From Neobacillus niacini (GTDB lineage Bacteria; Bacillota; Bacilli; Bacillales; Cytobacillaceae), in contig NZ_JAMBOX010000003.1 in assembly GCF_023715785.1 (NCBI RefSeq), forward strand, positions 1-64,000: a stretch of DNA of 64,000 nucleotides, in the 5' to 3' direction. The notes under the pieces were generated by a model. It was not told the origin of the DNA. It saw only the letters and a list, made by a program, of their open reading frames with translations, and made no database searches. This document shows positions 35,684-45,445 of this stretch, piece after piece. How positions within the stretch are numbered: the first letter of the stretch is position 1; each line of letters starts with the position of its first letter. Position numbers and translations under genes: made by a program.

Positions 35684-36634
35684 TTAAGCTAGTAATAATT
35701 TTAAAATTGCTTTTTGGGCATGCAGGCGGTTTTCGGCTTCATCAAAAACAACCGAATGCGGGCCATCAATAATTTCTGCGGATACCTCTTCGCCGCGATG
35801 CGCCGGGAGACAATGCAAGAAGATGAAATCCTCTTTTGCATGCTTGCATAAGTCTTCATTTACCTGGTAGCCTTGGAATGCCTTCAAGCGCTTTTCCGTT
35901 TCCGCTTCCTGCCCCATCGAAGTCCATACATCGGTGACGATGACATCTGCCCCTGCAACAGCCTTCAATGGATCATTCGTAATCATGACGGTGCTGCCCG
36001 TTTGTTTGCCAACGTTGATGGCGTTTTCCACTACCGCCCCATTTGGCAAATACCCAGGCGGCGAGGCTACGCTAATATCCATTCCAACCTTGACAGCCCC
36101 TTCAAGTAAGGAATGGGGCATGTTGTTATTACCATCACCGATATAAGCTAGTTTCAGCCCCGATAATTTACCTTTATGCTCCAGAATCGTTAACAAGTCG
36201 GCCATTACCTGTGTCGGGTGCTGCAGGTCGGTCAATCCATTGATAACCGGCACGGATGCATGCTCCGCCAATTCTTCCACCGAGTCGTGACCGAATGTGC
36301 GGATCATAATCCCATCTACATAACGGGACAGCACCTTTGCTGTATCGGAAATGCTTTCGCCGCGGCCCAATTGAATATCTTTGGAGCTTAAGAAAATCGC
36401 ATGACCGCCGAGCTGGAGCATGCCAACCTCAAATGAGACCCTGGTACGGGTGGATGATTTTTCAAAAATCATCCCCAATACCTTGCCATTCAAATATGGC
36501 TGCGGTTTACCCTGCTTTTGCAATCCCTTCAGTTCCTGGGCAACATCGAGCATATATAAAATTTCTTCACTGGTAAAATCAGAAAGCTGTAAAAAGTCTT
36601 TTCCTTGTAAATTTATTTTAGTAGCCTCGAGCAT
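35684..36634 (-). CDS. argF: Ornithine carbamoyltransferase
   Basis: The enzyme makes citrulline from ornithine and carbamoyl phosphate. The 316-residue protein has the carbamoyl-phosphate motif SSTRTRVSFE, the ornithine-side segment DVWTSMGQE and HCLPAHRGEEV. The ATG at 36634 follows GAGAGGG and overlaps the carB end by 17 bp, so translation is probably coupled. It is the last gene of argCJBD-carAB-argF. Confidence 0.97.
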   Translation of the reverse strand: MLEATKINLQGKDFLQLSDFTSEEILYMLDVAQELKGLQKQGKPQPYLNGKVLGMIFEKSSTRTRVSFEVGMLQLGGHAIFLSSKDIQLGRGESISDTAKVLSRYVDGIMIRTFGHDSVEELAEHASVPVINGLTDLQHPTQVMADLLTILEHKGKLSGLKLAYIGDGNNNMPHSLLEGAVKVGMDISVASPPGYLPNGAVVENAINVGKQTGSTVMITNDPLKAVAGADVIVTDVWTSMGQEAETEKRLKAFQGYQVNEDLCKHAKEDFIFLHCLPAHRGEEVSAEIIDGPHSVVFDEAENRLHAQKAILKLLLA

Positions 36635-39600
36635 GGACAATCCCTCTCTTTTCCAATTGGTAGAACTCGCTGACGGTCATAACTTCAAAATCTGACCCAT
36701 CCGGCAGCCCAATCATCGCTTTTACGGTATCGAGGTGGGTAAACACCGGCACCTTGTAGCGGACGGCGTGCTCGCGGATTTGGAAGCCAAATTTCTGCTT
36801 GTTACGGCCTTGATTCGGAATATTGATAACCGCTTTTACCTTGTTATTTTTGAAAAACTTTAGTACATCGCCTTCGTCCTTGACCATTTTTTCAACTGCG
36901 ATGCCATGGTTTTGCAGATATTCTGCAGTCCCTTCGGTAGCGGCAAGCTTATTTGTTTTGAGCAGTTCTTCGATAATCGGAAGGCTTCCCGGTTTTTCGC
37001 GATCAGATATGGAACATAAGATATAATTTCCTTCCCCAAGCGAAGGCATCGCTTTTTCAAAAGCTTCTTGATAGCTTTTGCCAAGGCCGAGCGCTTCTCC
37101 GGTCGATTTCATTTCCGGCCCGAGCACGTGGTCCACTCCTTTAAGCTTACTGGAGGAGAAAACTGGCGCTTTGACGGAAAAATAACTCGGTTCTGGCTGA
37201 AGTCCTGGAGCATAACCAGACAGCGAATCTCCCATCTGGACACCGACGGCCAGTTCAATCATTGGAATTCCGGTCACTTTGCTGATAATTGGCACTGTTC
37301 GTGACGAGCGTGGGTTCACTTCAAGGACATAAACTGTATCTTCGTGGATGACGAATTGAATGTTCATCATTCCGACGATTTGGGCTGCTTTGGCAATCCT
37401 GTCTGCGTAATCTATTAATGTTTCTTTCATTTTTTCGGTAATTGTAATCGGCGGGAACAGCGAAATGCTGTCACCGGAGTGGACGCCCGCTTTTTCAATA
37501 TGTTCAAAGATGCCCGGTACGACAATCTGCTTTCCATTGCTGATGACATCAATCTCGCATTCCAACCCTGGAACATATTTATCTACCAATAACGGCCACA
37601 TTTTCTCGTGTGACTCAAGCTGTTTGATATACCCCGTTAATTCGTCTTCTGAAAAAATTGTAAACATAGCCTGGCCGCCGATTACATAGGATGGCCGGAC
37701 AAGAACGGGATAACTGAGTTCCGCAGCACCAGCGAACAGTTCATCTGGAGTTTGAGCGGTTTTTCCTTCAATATGTGGAATTTCCAGTTCCTCAAGCAAC
37801 TGATAAAATTCTTTGCGATCCTCCAAGCGGTCAACATCCTTGACCGAGGTGCCCAAAATTTTAATCCCCTCGGCTTCTAAATCGTGGGCAAGGTTAATTG
37901 CCGTTTGCCCGCCAAATTGAATCAGGACTCCTTCAACCTGTTCTTTTTCGATTACATGAAGAACATCCTCGGCCGCGAGCGGTTCGAAGTATAGGCTGTC
38001 AGCAACGGAGTAATCAGTGCTCACGGTTTCAGGGTTATTGTTGATGACAACCGCGGCGTAGCCTTTTTTCTTAAGGGCTTTCGCGGCATGCACGGAACAG
38101 TAATCGAACTCAATCCCTTGACCGATGCGGATTGGACCGCTGCCAATGACCAAGATCTTCTTCTTGTCGGCAGGCTCCACTTCGTCAAAACCGTGCCAAG
38201 TAGAATAGTAGTATGGTGTAACGGCATCAAATTCGGCTGAGCATGTGTCGACCATTTTATAGCCTGGCTTCCAGTTTAGTTCCTTCCACTTGCTTCTGAT
38301 TTGTGGTTCAGGAATATTAAAAATTTGCGATAATAGTTTGTCGGCAATGTTATGACGTTTAGCCAGCTTAAGTAGCTCTAGCGGGACATTGCTCCATTTG
38401 TAAGTTGCCAGTTCAGTTTCTAAAGCGACAATTGAGTTGATTTTGTGTAAAAACCACGGGTCGATCTGGGTCAATTGCTGGACTTTTTCAAGGGTGCAGC
38501 CTCTTTTAAAAGCTTCGGCAATCACGAACAGCCGTTGATCATTGGCTGTTTCGAGGAGTGGTTCCAGGTCTGTTTCTTTTAAATATCCGGCTCGGCACAG
38601 ACCGTACACATTCATTTCCATCGAGCGAATCGCTTTATTTAGCGCCCCTTCGAAGGTTCGGTCAATGGCCATGACTTCGCCGGTCGCTTTCATTTGCGTT
38701 CCTAGCGTTCTATCCGCTTCGGGGAACTTGTCAAACGGGAAGCGCGGCAGCTTGACGACAATATAATCAATCGCCGGCTCAAACGAGGCAAAGGTATTGC
38801 CTGTTATTGGATTCACAATTTCATCCAAGTGGTAGCCAATCGCGCACTTCGCCGCCATCCTTGCTATCGGATAACCGGTGGCTTTTGAGGCGAGCGCCGA
38901 TGAGCGGCTGACCCTTGGATTGACTTCAATGATGTAATATTGGTTGGATTCGGGATGGAGCGCGAACTGAATATTGCAGCCTCCGATAATCTCCAACTCA
39001 CGAATTACCTTTATCGAAACGTCACGGAGCATTTGATACTGGACATCTGTCAGTGTTTGCGACGGGGCGACAACAATGGAATCGCCGGTATGAACGCCGA
39101 CTGGGTCCATGTTCTCCATATTGCAAACGATGATGCACGTATCATTGGCATCGCGCATGACCTCATATTCAATTTCCTTCCAGCCTTTGATGCTTTTCTC
39201 GACTAATACCTGGTGAATCGGGCTGGCTGCCAGACCTTTTTTCAAAACGACTTCCAGGTCCTCTTCGTTATAGGCAAAGCCGCCGCCGTCTCCCCCAAGC
39301 GTATAGGCTGGGCGGATGATAACCGGGTAGCCGATTTCCCCGACGAACTGAAGCCCCTCCTCATAGCTGTGAATGATCGCGGATTCCGGAATCGGTTCGC
39401 CGATTTGCAGCATCAAATTCCGGAAACGTTCACGGTCCTCGCCGTTTTTTATTGACTCCACGGAAGTTCCGAGCAGTTCGACCTTGTATTTTTCAAGAAT
39501 CCTTTGTTCAAAAAGCTGAACGGCGAGGTTCAAGCCGGTTTGGCCGCCAAGCGTGCCGATAACCCCATCCGGCTTTTCTTTTTGGATGATTTTTTCAATA

Positions 39601-39818
39601 CTTTCAACGGTTAGCGGTTCGATATATACCTTATCGGCAACAGCCTCATCAGTCATGATTGTTGCCGGGTTATTGTTGATCAGGACTACTTCAAGTCCTT
39701 CTTCCTTCAGGGCGATGCACGCCTGTGTGCCGGCATAGTCGAATTCTGCCGCCTGCCCGATGACAATCGGGCCTGAGCCAATCACAAGCACTTTTTTCAG
39801 TTTTTTATTTAACGGCAT
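36618..39818 (-). CDS. carB: Carbamoyl-phosphate synthase large subunit, arginine-specific
   Basis: This 1066-residue synthetase has the two homologous ATP-grasp halves, each opening with VLVIGSGPI(V/R)IGQ, seen at residues about 9 and 550. A C-terminal MGS-like regulatory domain (last 140 residues) follows. It makes carbamoyl phosphate from the ammonia delivered by CarA. The start MPLNKKLK follows GGGAGAG and overlaps carA by 14 bp. Location in the arg operon marks it as the arginine-specific copy (B. subtilis carB/cpaB) rather than pyrAB. Confidence 0.96.
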   Translation of the reverse strand: MPLNKKLKKVLVIGSGPIVIGQAAEFDYAGTQACIALKEEGLEVVLINNNPATIMTDEAVADKVYIEPLTVESIEKIIQKEKPDGVIGTLGGQTGLNLAVQLFEQRILEKYKVELLGTSVESIKNGEDRERFRNLMLQIGEPIPESAIIHSYEEGLQFVGEIGYPVIIRPAYTLGGDGGGFAYNEEDLEVVLKKGLAASPIHQVLVEKSIKGWKEIEYEVMRDANDTCIIVCNMENMDPVGVHTGDSIVVAPSQTLTDVQYQMLRDVSIKVIRELEIIGGCNIQFALHPESNQYYIIEVNPRVSRSSALASKATGYPIARMAAKCAIGYHLDEIVNPITGNTFASFEPAIDYIVVKLPRFPFDKFPEADRTLGTQMKATGEVMAIDRTFEGALNKAIRSMEMNVYGLCRAGYLKETDLEPLLETANDQRLFVIAEAFKRGCTLEKVQQLTQIDPWFLHKINSIVALETELATYKWSNVPLELLKLAKRHNIADKLLSQIFNIPEPQIRSKWKELNWKPGYKMVDTCSAEFDAVTPYYYSTWHGFDEVEPADKKKILVIGSGPIRIGQGIEFDYCSVHAAKALKKKGYAAVVINNNPETVSTDYSVADSLYFEPLAAEDVLHVIEKEQVEGVLIQFGGQTAINLAHDLEAEGIKILGTSVKDVDRLEDRKEFYQLLEELEIPHIEGKTAQTPDELFAGAAELSYPVLVRPSYVIGGQAMFTIFSEDELTGYIKQLESHEKMWPLLVDKYVPGLECEIDVISNGKQIVVPGIFEHIEKAGVHSGDSISLFPPITITEKMKETLIDYADRIAKAAQIVGMMNIQFVIHEDTVYVLEVNPRSSRTVPIISKVTGIPMIELAVGVQMGDSLSGYAPGLQPEPSYFSVKAPVFSSSKLKGVDHVLGPEMKSTGEALGLGKSYQEAFEKAMPSLGEGNYILCSISDREKPGSLPIIEELLKTNKLAATEGTAEYLQNHGIAVEKMVKDEGDVLKFFKNNKVKAVINIPNQGRNKQKFGFQIREHAVRYKVPVFTHLDTVKAMIGLPDGSDFEVMTVSEFYQLEKRGIVHARGY

Positions 39819-40881
39819 AACGTGTCTCTCCCAATGATGCAATCTGTGTAACGAATTCTGTTAAAATATGTGCGGTATCACTTGGCCCCGGATGGGCTTC
39901 CGGATGGAATTGCACGGTTTGAATCGGAAACGTTTTATGCTGCAACCCTTCGATCGACTTGTCGTTCACATTCCGGTAAGTGACGTCAAACACCTTACCG
40001 TCGATGCTGTTATCAACGACCACATAGCCGTGGTTCTGAGCAGTGATTTTCACTTTTCCGGTTGTCAGTTCCTTCACTGGATGGTTTCCGCCGCGATGGC
40101 CGTAGGCGAGCTTTTCGGTTTTGGCGCCATAGGCAAGGGCGATTAATTGGTGCCCTAGACAAATTCCGAGTGTAGGATACTCCTGGCTGATCTTTTTAAT
40201 TTCCGGGAACCATTTCTTTAGGGACATCGGGTCGCCAGGGCCGTTGCTGATCAAGACACCATCCGGATTCAGGGCTTTTATTTTATCAAAAGACGTATTG
40301 TAAGGAACGACGCTGACGGAGCAGCCTTCAGCAAGCAAGGCGTTCAGGATTGACTTTTTGAAACCAAAATCCATCATTACCACATGCGGCCCGCTGTTTT
40401 TGAAAAATTGCGTCTTCTTCGTTGATACTTGGTCCACCCAGAGTGGAGTTTTCTCTGTTGTTGGAAAGCTTGCGTCTGACGTTTTGCTTAAAAACCCTTT
40501 CACCGTTCCCCGGCTCCGGATGGTTTTTACAAGCTGTCTTGTGTCAACTCCAGCAATCCCCGGAACGCCTGCCTGCTTTAGTTTTTCGGAAAATTTCTGG
40601 AATGACTGATAATGGCTCGGCGTTTCGCATAGGTCGCCAATCACGACACCTGCAAGGGCAGGTGAAATGCTTTCATCGTCCAGGGCGTTGATGCCGTAGT
40701 TTCCGATGATTGGATAGCAAAACGTGATGATTTGACCGGCATAGGATGGGTCGGTAATGATTTCCTGATAGCCGGTCATACTTGTATTAAAAACAACTTC
40801 GCCGAGAGAGTCCTTTTCAGCCCCAATCAGTACACCTTCAAAAACTTCTCCCGTTTCCAAAGTAAGATATCCTTGTTCCAA
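39805..40881 (-). CDS. carA: Carbamoyl-phosphate synthase small subunit, arginine-specific
   Basis: This 358-residue glutaminase subunit releases ammonia from glutamine for CarB. The class I amidotransferase triad is visible: Cys in GICLGHQLIAL, and His and Glu in VQFHPEAHPGP. The N-terminal CarA domain has FNTSMTGYQEIITDPSY. The start is a TTG after GTGAGGT, only a few nt from argD. It is the fifth gene of the operon. Confidence 0.96.
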   Translation of the reverse strand: MEQGYLTLETGEVFEGVLIGAEKDSLGEVVFNTSMTGYQEIITDPSYAGQIITFCYPIIGNYGINALDDESISPALAGVVIGDLCETPSHYQSFQKFSEKLKQAGVPGIAGVDTRQLVKTIRSRGTVKGFLSKTSDASFPTTEKTPLWVDQVSTKKTQFFKNSGPHVVMMDFGFKKSILNALLAEGCSVSVVPYNTSFDKIKALNPDGVLISNGPGDPMSLKKWFPEIKKISQEYPTLGICLGHQLIALAYGAKTEKLAYGHRGGNHPVKELTTGKVKITAQNHGYVVVDNSIDGKVFDVTYRNVNDKSIEGLQHKTFPIQTVQFHPEAHPGPSDTAHILTEFVTQIASLGETRYAVK

Positions 40882-40887
40882 CTAACC

Positions 40888-42087
40888 TCACTCGCCTTTC
40901 TCTAAACTTTGGAACGTTTTTTCCAGCTTTATAGTAAATTCGTTTATTTCATCCGTTGTGACAGTCAATGGCGGTAAAATCCGCACCACATTTGGTCCCG
41001 CAGTTAAAATGAGCAGGTTTTGGTCGATTGCTTTTTTAACGATGGCTGATGCGTCGGTTTCGACTACCAAGCCTTTCAGGAGACCTTTGCCGCGGATGCC
41101 TTTGATAAAATCATACTTTTGTTTCAAACCTTCTAACTGAAGGTCAAGGTATGAGGCCATTTCATTTGCGTTGGTAAGCACATTGCTTTCAAGTATATGC
41201 GATAAAGTTGCTAGGCCAGCTGACGTAGCTAGCGGATTTCCGCCAAAAGTGCTGCCGTGGCTGCCAGGTTCGAAGCCTTTTGCCGCTTCTTCCTTGGCGA
41301 TGATTGCCCCGATTGGGAAACCTGAACCAAGTCCCTTTGCAATGCTGATCACGTCCGGCTCGATTGAATATTGCTCGTATGCAAAAAGTGTCCCTGTACG
41401 GCCGATGCCTGTTTGGATTTCATCGACCATCAAAAGGATGTCTTGCTGCTCGCAAATTTGGGCGAGTTTTTGCACCCAGATTGGGTCTGCGGGAATGACG
41501 CCGCCTTCGCCTTGGACCAATTCGAGAAGAACCCCTGCCGGCTTTTTTGATTCCAGTTCATCAAGCGCTTCGATGTCATTGTACGGCAGGTAGCTGAACC
41601 CTGGCATTAATGGGGCAAATCCTTGCTGGATTTTTTCCTGGCCGGTCGCTGTTAATGTCGCTAAGGTCCGGCCGTGAAACGATTGCTTGAAGGTAACGAC
41701 TTCAGATGAACCGTTGCCCTTCACTTTGTTCGCATATCTTCTGGCAAGCTTGATGGCCGCTTCATTTGCTTCCGCTCCGCTGTTACAGAAAAAAACCTGG
41801 TGGCCGCAACTGTTTGCTGTAAGCAGGGCCGCGAGTTGCTCCTGATTCGGGATGTTGTATAGGTTAGAACAGTGCCAAAGGTTTTGCAGCTGTTCTTCGA
41901 GTTTTGCTTTAACTGGTTCCGGTACATGGCCGAGGTTGCAGGTGGCAATGCCGGAGGTGAAATCTAATAATTGTGTGCCTTTATCATCCCAGACATAGCT
42001 GCCTTTCCCCTTGACCAGAGTCACAGGAAAACGGGAGTAGGTTGGCATAACTGGCGAAAGTTGAGATATGGCATTATTGTTTGGCAT
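40888..42087 (-). CDS. argD: Acetylornithine aminotransferase
   Basis: This PLP enzyme converts N-acetylglutamate semialdehyde to N-acetylornithine. The 399-residue protein has FCNSGAEANEAAIKLAR, MVDEIQTGIGRTG and the PLP lysine in ISIAKGLGSGFP. Its ATG overlaps the argB stop (TAATG), implying coupled translation. GAGGAGA lies upstream within argB. Confidence 0.96.
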   Translation of the reverse strand: MPNNNAISQLSPVMPTYSRFPVTLVKGKGSYVWDDKGTQLLDFTSGIATCNLGHVPEPVKAKLEEQLQNLWHCSNLYNIPNQEQLAALLTANSCGHQVFFCNSGAEANEAAIKLARRYANKVKGNGSSEVVTFKQSFHGRTLATLTATGQEKIQQGFAPLMPGFSYLPYNDIEALDELESKKPAGVLLELVQGEGGVIPADPIWVQKLAQICEQQDILLMVDEIQTGIGRTGTLFAYEQYSIEPDVISIAKGLGSGFPIGAIIAKEEAAKGFEPGSHGSTFGGNPLATSAGLATLSHILESNVLTNANEMASYLDLQLEGLKQKYDFIKGIRGKGLLKGLVVETDASAIVKKAIDQNLLILTAGPNVVRILPPLTVTTDEINEFTIKLEKTFQSLEKGE

Positions 42088-42884
42088 TACGCAATCTCCT
42101 CTTCTAAAACGATTTTGGTACCGACTTGTTTTCCGTTCACGTAATCTAGTAAACTGCTTTTCTCAAAACCGTTTATGATGGCAACTTCACGAATATTGTG
42201 TACCAGGCCATCAATAGCGGCTTTTACTTTCGGAATCATCCCACCGTAAATCGTTTCGTTTTCGATCATTTCTTCGATAATTGCTTTAGAGACTTTGTCT
42301 ACTTTTGTCTTTACTCCATTTTTTTCAACGAGGATCCCCGGGATATCGCTGATAAAGCATAGGTTCGCTCCGAGTGACTTGGCGATTGCGGATGCGGCAA
42401 TGTCGCCGTTGATGTTATAGCGTTGGCCGGTAGAATCAATTCCAATTGGAGAGATAACAGGAATGTAACCTTGTTTCACAATTCCCTCAATGACAGTTTG
42501 ATTTACTTCCACTACTTCACCGACAAATCCCAATGTTTGGGCATCCGATGTCGGTGCCGCTTTAAGTAGGTTCCCATCCACACCACTAATCCCAAATGCA
42601 CTGCCTTGAACTTCAGCAATGTTTCTAACAACCTGCTTATTTACCATCCCGCTCAGGACCATTTCCACTACGTCCAGAACATCGTGGTTAGTGACCCGGA
42701 GGCCATTGATGAACTTCGTCTCGATGTTTAAACTTTTTAAAAGTTGATTGATTAAGGGACCGCCACCATGGACAAGGACCGGAGTCCACTCCCCAGTTTG
42801 TTGCATCTGGACAATATCCTCATAAAATGACCTTGGCAGATTTTCTAACACGCTTCCGCCGCACTTGATCACTAAGTATTTCAT
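42087..42884 (-). CDS. argB: Acetylglutamate kinase
   Basis: The enzyme phosphorylates N-acetylglutamate in the second step of arginine synthesis. The 265-residue amino-acid-kinase fold protein has VIKCGGSVLENL, LVHGGGPLINQL and ISPIGIDSTGQRYNINGD. The N-terminal arginine-feedback helix of hexameric enzymes is absent, so feedback may act at ArgJ instead. It overlaps argD. Confidence 0.96.
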   Translation of the reverse strand: MKYLVIKCGGSVLENLPRSFYEDIVQMQQTGEWTPVLVHGGGPLINQLLKSLNIETKFINGLRVTNHDVLDVVEMVLSGMVNKQVVRNIAEVQGSAFGISGVDGNLLKAAPTSDAQTLGFVGEVVEVNQTVIEGIVKQGYIPVISPIGIDSTGQRYNINGDIAASAIAKSLGANLCFISDIPGILVEKNGVKTKVDKVSKAIIEEMIENETIYGGMIPKVKAAIDGLVHNIREVAIINGFEKSSLLDYVNGKQVGTKIVLEEEIA

Positions 42885-42902
42885 TTCAGCTACGCACCCC
42901 TT

Positions 42903-44132
42903 TTACGTGCGGTAGGATGCGTTGATTTTTACATAATCATAAGTAAGGTCGCATCCCCATGCGGTGGCACTGAAGTCACCTTGATTTAATTCAACCGAAA
43001 TCTTGACATTTTCTGATTCCATATACTTTTTAACTTCTTCTTCAACGAAAACACTTGGCATGCCATTCTCAAATACTTTATATGGACCAATGGCAACTTG
43101 TATTTTGTTTGGCTCAATTGGAACACCACTATATCCAGCTGCAGTCACAATTCTGCCCCAGTTTGGATCGGTTCCATATATGGCCGTTTTTACGAGATTG
43201 GAGGAAATAATTGATTTGCCTACCACTGTGGCAGCTTCTTTACTGAAGGCTCCATTCACTTCGACTTCAACAAGCTTGGTAGCCCCTTCTCCGTCTCGGG
43301 CAATTTTTTTTGCGAGGGATTCACTGACCATTTTCAAACCGCTCACAAAAGTATCCCACTCAGGATGATCCTTTGTTAGCTGGTCGTTTCCTGCCAAACC
43401 ATTGGCCATGACCAACACCATGTCATTCGTGCTAGTATCTCCATCAACAGTAATCATGTTAAAGGTCTGGTTGGTGATATCTCGAAGCGCGGTTAACAGG
43501 TCTTCATGAGCAACATTTGCATCCGTTGTGACAAAGCCGAGCATGGTGGCCATGTTTGGGTGGATCATTCCGGAACCTTTTGCGGCACCGCCGATGCTGA
43601 TGGTTTTGCCGTCAATTTGCAATTGAACTGCAGTGTGCTTTACGCAGGTATCAGTTGTCAGGATTGCTTGCAGGAAATTGTCTTGAGCTTCATATTCCTC
43701 AAGGAGAATTTCACTAATTCCTGCCTGAATTTTCTCCATTGGCAGCAATTCGCCGATTACACCTGTCGATGTGACTGCAACATGATGGTCTTTTACACCA
43801 AGTTGTACAGCAAACTGTTTTTGCATTGCATATGCATCCTTTAACCCTTGCTCACCGGTGCACGCATTGGCATTCCCGGAATTTACAAGAATGGCTTGAA
43901 TCTTGTTTTCTTTTGCGATGCTTTCTTGTGTCACTAATAATGGTGCTGCTTGAAAAATATTTGTTGTGTAAACTCCAGCTACCGATGCCGGGACCTCTGA
44001 AACAATATAACCGAGATCAAGCCGTTTCCGTTTAACCCCGCAATGCATACCTCCCGCCTTAAACCCTTGCGCCAAGGTAACTCCTTCTTCTTCAAGTACA
44101 ACTATCTTCTGACTGGATGTGGCTTGAATCAT
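42903..44132 (-). CDS. argJ: Bifunctional ornithine acetyltransferase/N-acetylglutamate synthase
   Basis: This 409-residue Ntn-hydrolase-like enzyme recycles the acetyl group between acetylornithine and glutamate. The self-cleavage site is the Ala-Thr bond in HPNMATMLGF, giving alpha and beta chains. The sequence AAKGSGMI and DGDTSTNDMV are family motifs. AAGGGGG precedes the ATG. Presence of argJ together with the absence of argE or argA nearby indicates the cyclic pathway. Confidence 0.96.
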   Translation of the reverse strand: MIQATSSQKIVVLEEEGVTLAQGFKAGGMHCGVKRKRLDLGYIVSEVPASVAGVYTTNIFQAAPLLVTQESIAKENKIQAILVNSGNANACTGEQGLKDAYAMQKQFAVQLGVKDHHVAVTSTGVIGELLPMEKIQAGISEILLEEYEAQDNFLQAILTTDTCVKHTAVQLQIDGKTISIGGAAKGSGMIHPNMATMLGFVTTDANVAHEDLLTALRDITNQTFNMITVDGDTSTNDMVLVMANGLAGNDQLTKDHPEWDTFVSGLKMVSESLAKKIARDGEGATKLVEVEVNGAFSKEAATVVGKSIISSNLVKTAIYGTDPNWGRIVTAAGYSGVPIEPNKIQVAIGPYKVFENGMPSVFVEEEVKKYMESENVKISVELNQGDFSATAWGCDLTYDYVKINASYRT

Positions 44133-44198
44133 TGTAATTTCCCCCTTTTTGGTCCCTGTTCGTTAATAAAGCTCTTTACCTAGTAAGCTATTTTTTCA

Positions 44199-45236
44199 TC
44201 ATGGATACATTGGCATGTCACCAAGCCCCGTCCTGACATCCCAGCCAAACATGATGTTTGCGTTTTGGATTGCCTGACCTGCGGCACCTTTGACCAAATT
44301 GTCGATTACTGAAATAATGGTCAATCGGTTGGTCCGTGGGTCGACATGAAGGCCGATATCGCAGTAATTGCTGCCCCATGCCTCTTTTGTTGCAGGAATA
44401 GTTCCAACCGGTCTGATCCTTACAAAAGGTTTATTTTTATAAAATTCATCGTATATTTGATGAACGTTTTCTGTAGAGAGTTTGTTTTTCAACTTTACAT
44501 AGGTTGTGCACATGATTCCGCGAGTCATCGGTACAAGGTGGGTTGTGAAAGTGACAGTGATGGGATTCCCGCTTTCATATGAAAGAACCTGTTCGATTTC
44601 TGGTATATGCTGATGGGCGCCAAGTTTGTAAGCCTTCAGATTTTCGTTGATTTCAGCGTAGTGAGAGGTTAACGAAACTCCTCTCCCTGCTCCGCTTACC
44701 CCTGATTTTGCATCGATAATGATCGTCTCGTCATCTGCTAAATTACTTTTTAAAATAGGTATTAATCCCAAAGTGGCTGCGGTTGGATAACAGCCAGGAT
44801 TCGCTACTAATTTAGCTGTTTTAATTTTTTCTTCATATAATTCACTTAATCCATACACTGCTTCATTTAAATATTTTTCTGCAGGTGCGGAATGCTTATA
44901 CCAAGTTTCATACTCTTCTGCAGTCCTTAACCGAAAATCCCCGGATAAATCGATACATTTCATACCATATTCCCTGAGCTGAGGAACAAGATTTCCACTA
45001 ACCCCCGAAGGAGTTGCCAGAAAAACGAGGTCATTCGTTTCGGACAAACTTTTTGGGTCGAATTTTTCCAAAGGTTGTTCTATTAACCCCGATAAATGAG
45101 GATAAGCATCACTAAAGCTATTTCCTGCTTGGGAGTTAGAAACTACAGTACCAATTTGGAAATTTGGATGCTTTTTTAAAAGCCTTATTAACTCAACCGC
45201 TCCATAACCAGTACCGCCAATAATCGCAGCCTTCAA
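44199..45236 (-). CDS. argC: N-acetyl-gamma-glutamyl-phosphate reductase
   Basis: This is the third enzyme of arginine synthesis and the first gene of the operon. The 345-residue protein has the NADP motif IGGTGYGAVELIRLL and the catalytic cysteine in VANPGCYPTAA. The start is a TTG after GGGAGTGAG. The promoter upstream carries ARG boxes, and a cre site lies further upstream. The order argC-argJ-argB-argD-carA-carB-argF equals that of B. subtilis. Confidence 0.96.
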   Translation of the reverse strand: MKAAIIGGTGYGAVELIRLLKKHPNFQIGTVVSNSQAGNSFSDAYPHLSGLIEQPLEKFDPKSLSETNDLVFLATPSGVSGNLVPQLREYGMKCIDLSGDFRLRTAEEYETWYKHSAPAEKYLNEAVYGLSELYEEKIKTAKLVANPGCYPTAATLGLIPILKSNLADDETIIIDAKSGVSGAGRGVSLTSHYAEINENLKAYKLGAHQHIPEIEQVLSYESGNPITVTFTTHLVPMTRGIMCTTYVKLKNKLSTENVHQIYDEFYKNKPFVRIRPVGTIPATKEAWGSNYCDIGLHVDPRTNRLTIISVIDNLVKGAAGQAIQNANIMFGWDVRTGLGDMPMYP

Positions 45237-45264
45237 TATTTCTCACTCCCACATTGTTTTATAA

Positions 45265-45299
45265 TGAATTATTATACATACATGTATATAATTATTCAA
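45265..45299 (-). promoter_or_regulatory. argC promoter overlapped by ARG boxes
   Basis: On the minus strand there is a -35 TTGAAT (45294-45299), a 17-bp spacer and a -10 TATAAT (45271-45276). A perfect ARG box TGTATAATAATTCA (45265-45278) covers the -10, and a weaker one (45285-45298) lies 20 bp upstream over the -35. Arginine-bound AhrC should block polymerase here. Confidence 0.87.
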
Positions 45300-45352
45300 T
45301 AATTAAATTGCTTATTTTTTCATTATTTATTTAATTTTTAGATACTGCATTT

Positions 45353-45366
45353 TGTAAACGCTTTCA
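45353..45366. promoter_or_regulatory. Catabolite-responsive element (cre) upstream of argC
   Basis: TGAAAGCGTTTACA (minus strand) matches the CcpA consensus TGWAANCGNTNWCA at every fixed position. Its centre lies about 95 bp upstream of the predicted argC transcription start, a distance suited to activation rather than roadblock repression. Confidence 0.75.
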
Positions 45367-45407
45367 TTATAATATTTATATTTATACAATCTTTATGCAT
45401 AGACCGC

Positions 45408-45433
45408 AAAAAAAAGAGACCAACAAGGTCCCT
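45408..45433 (-). terminator. Terminator of aroK-aroD
   Basis: On the minus strand GGGACC TTGTT GGTCTC is followed by eight T residues, just past the aroD stop codon. Confidence 0.85.
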
Positions 45434-45445
45434 TATAGCGCGATT

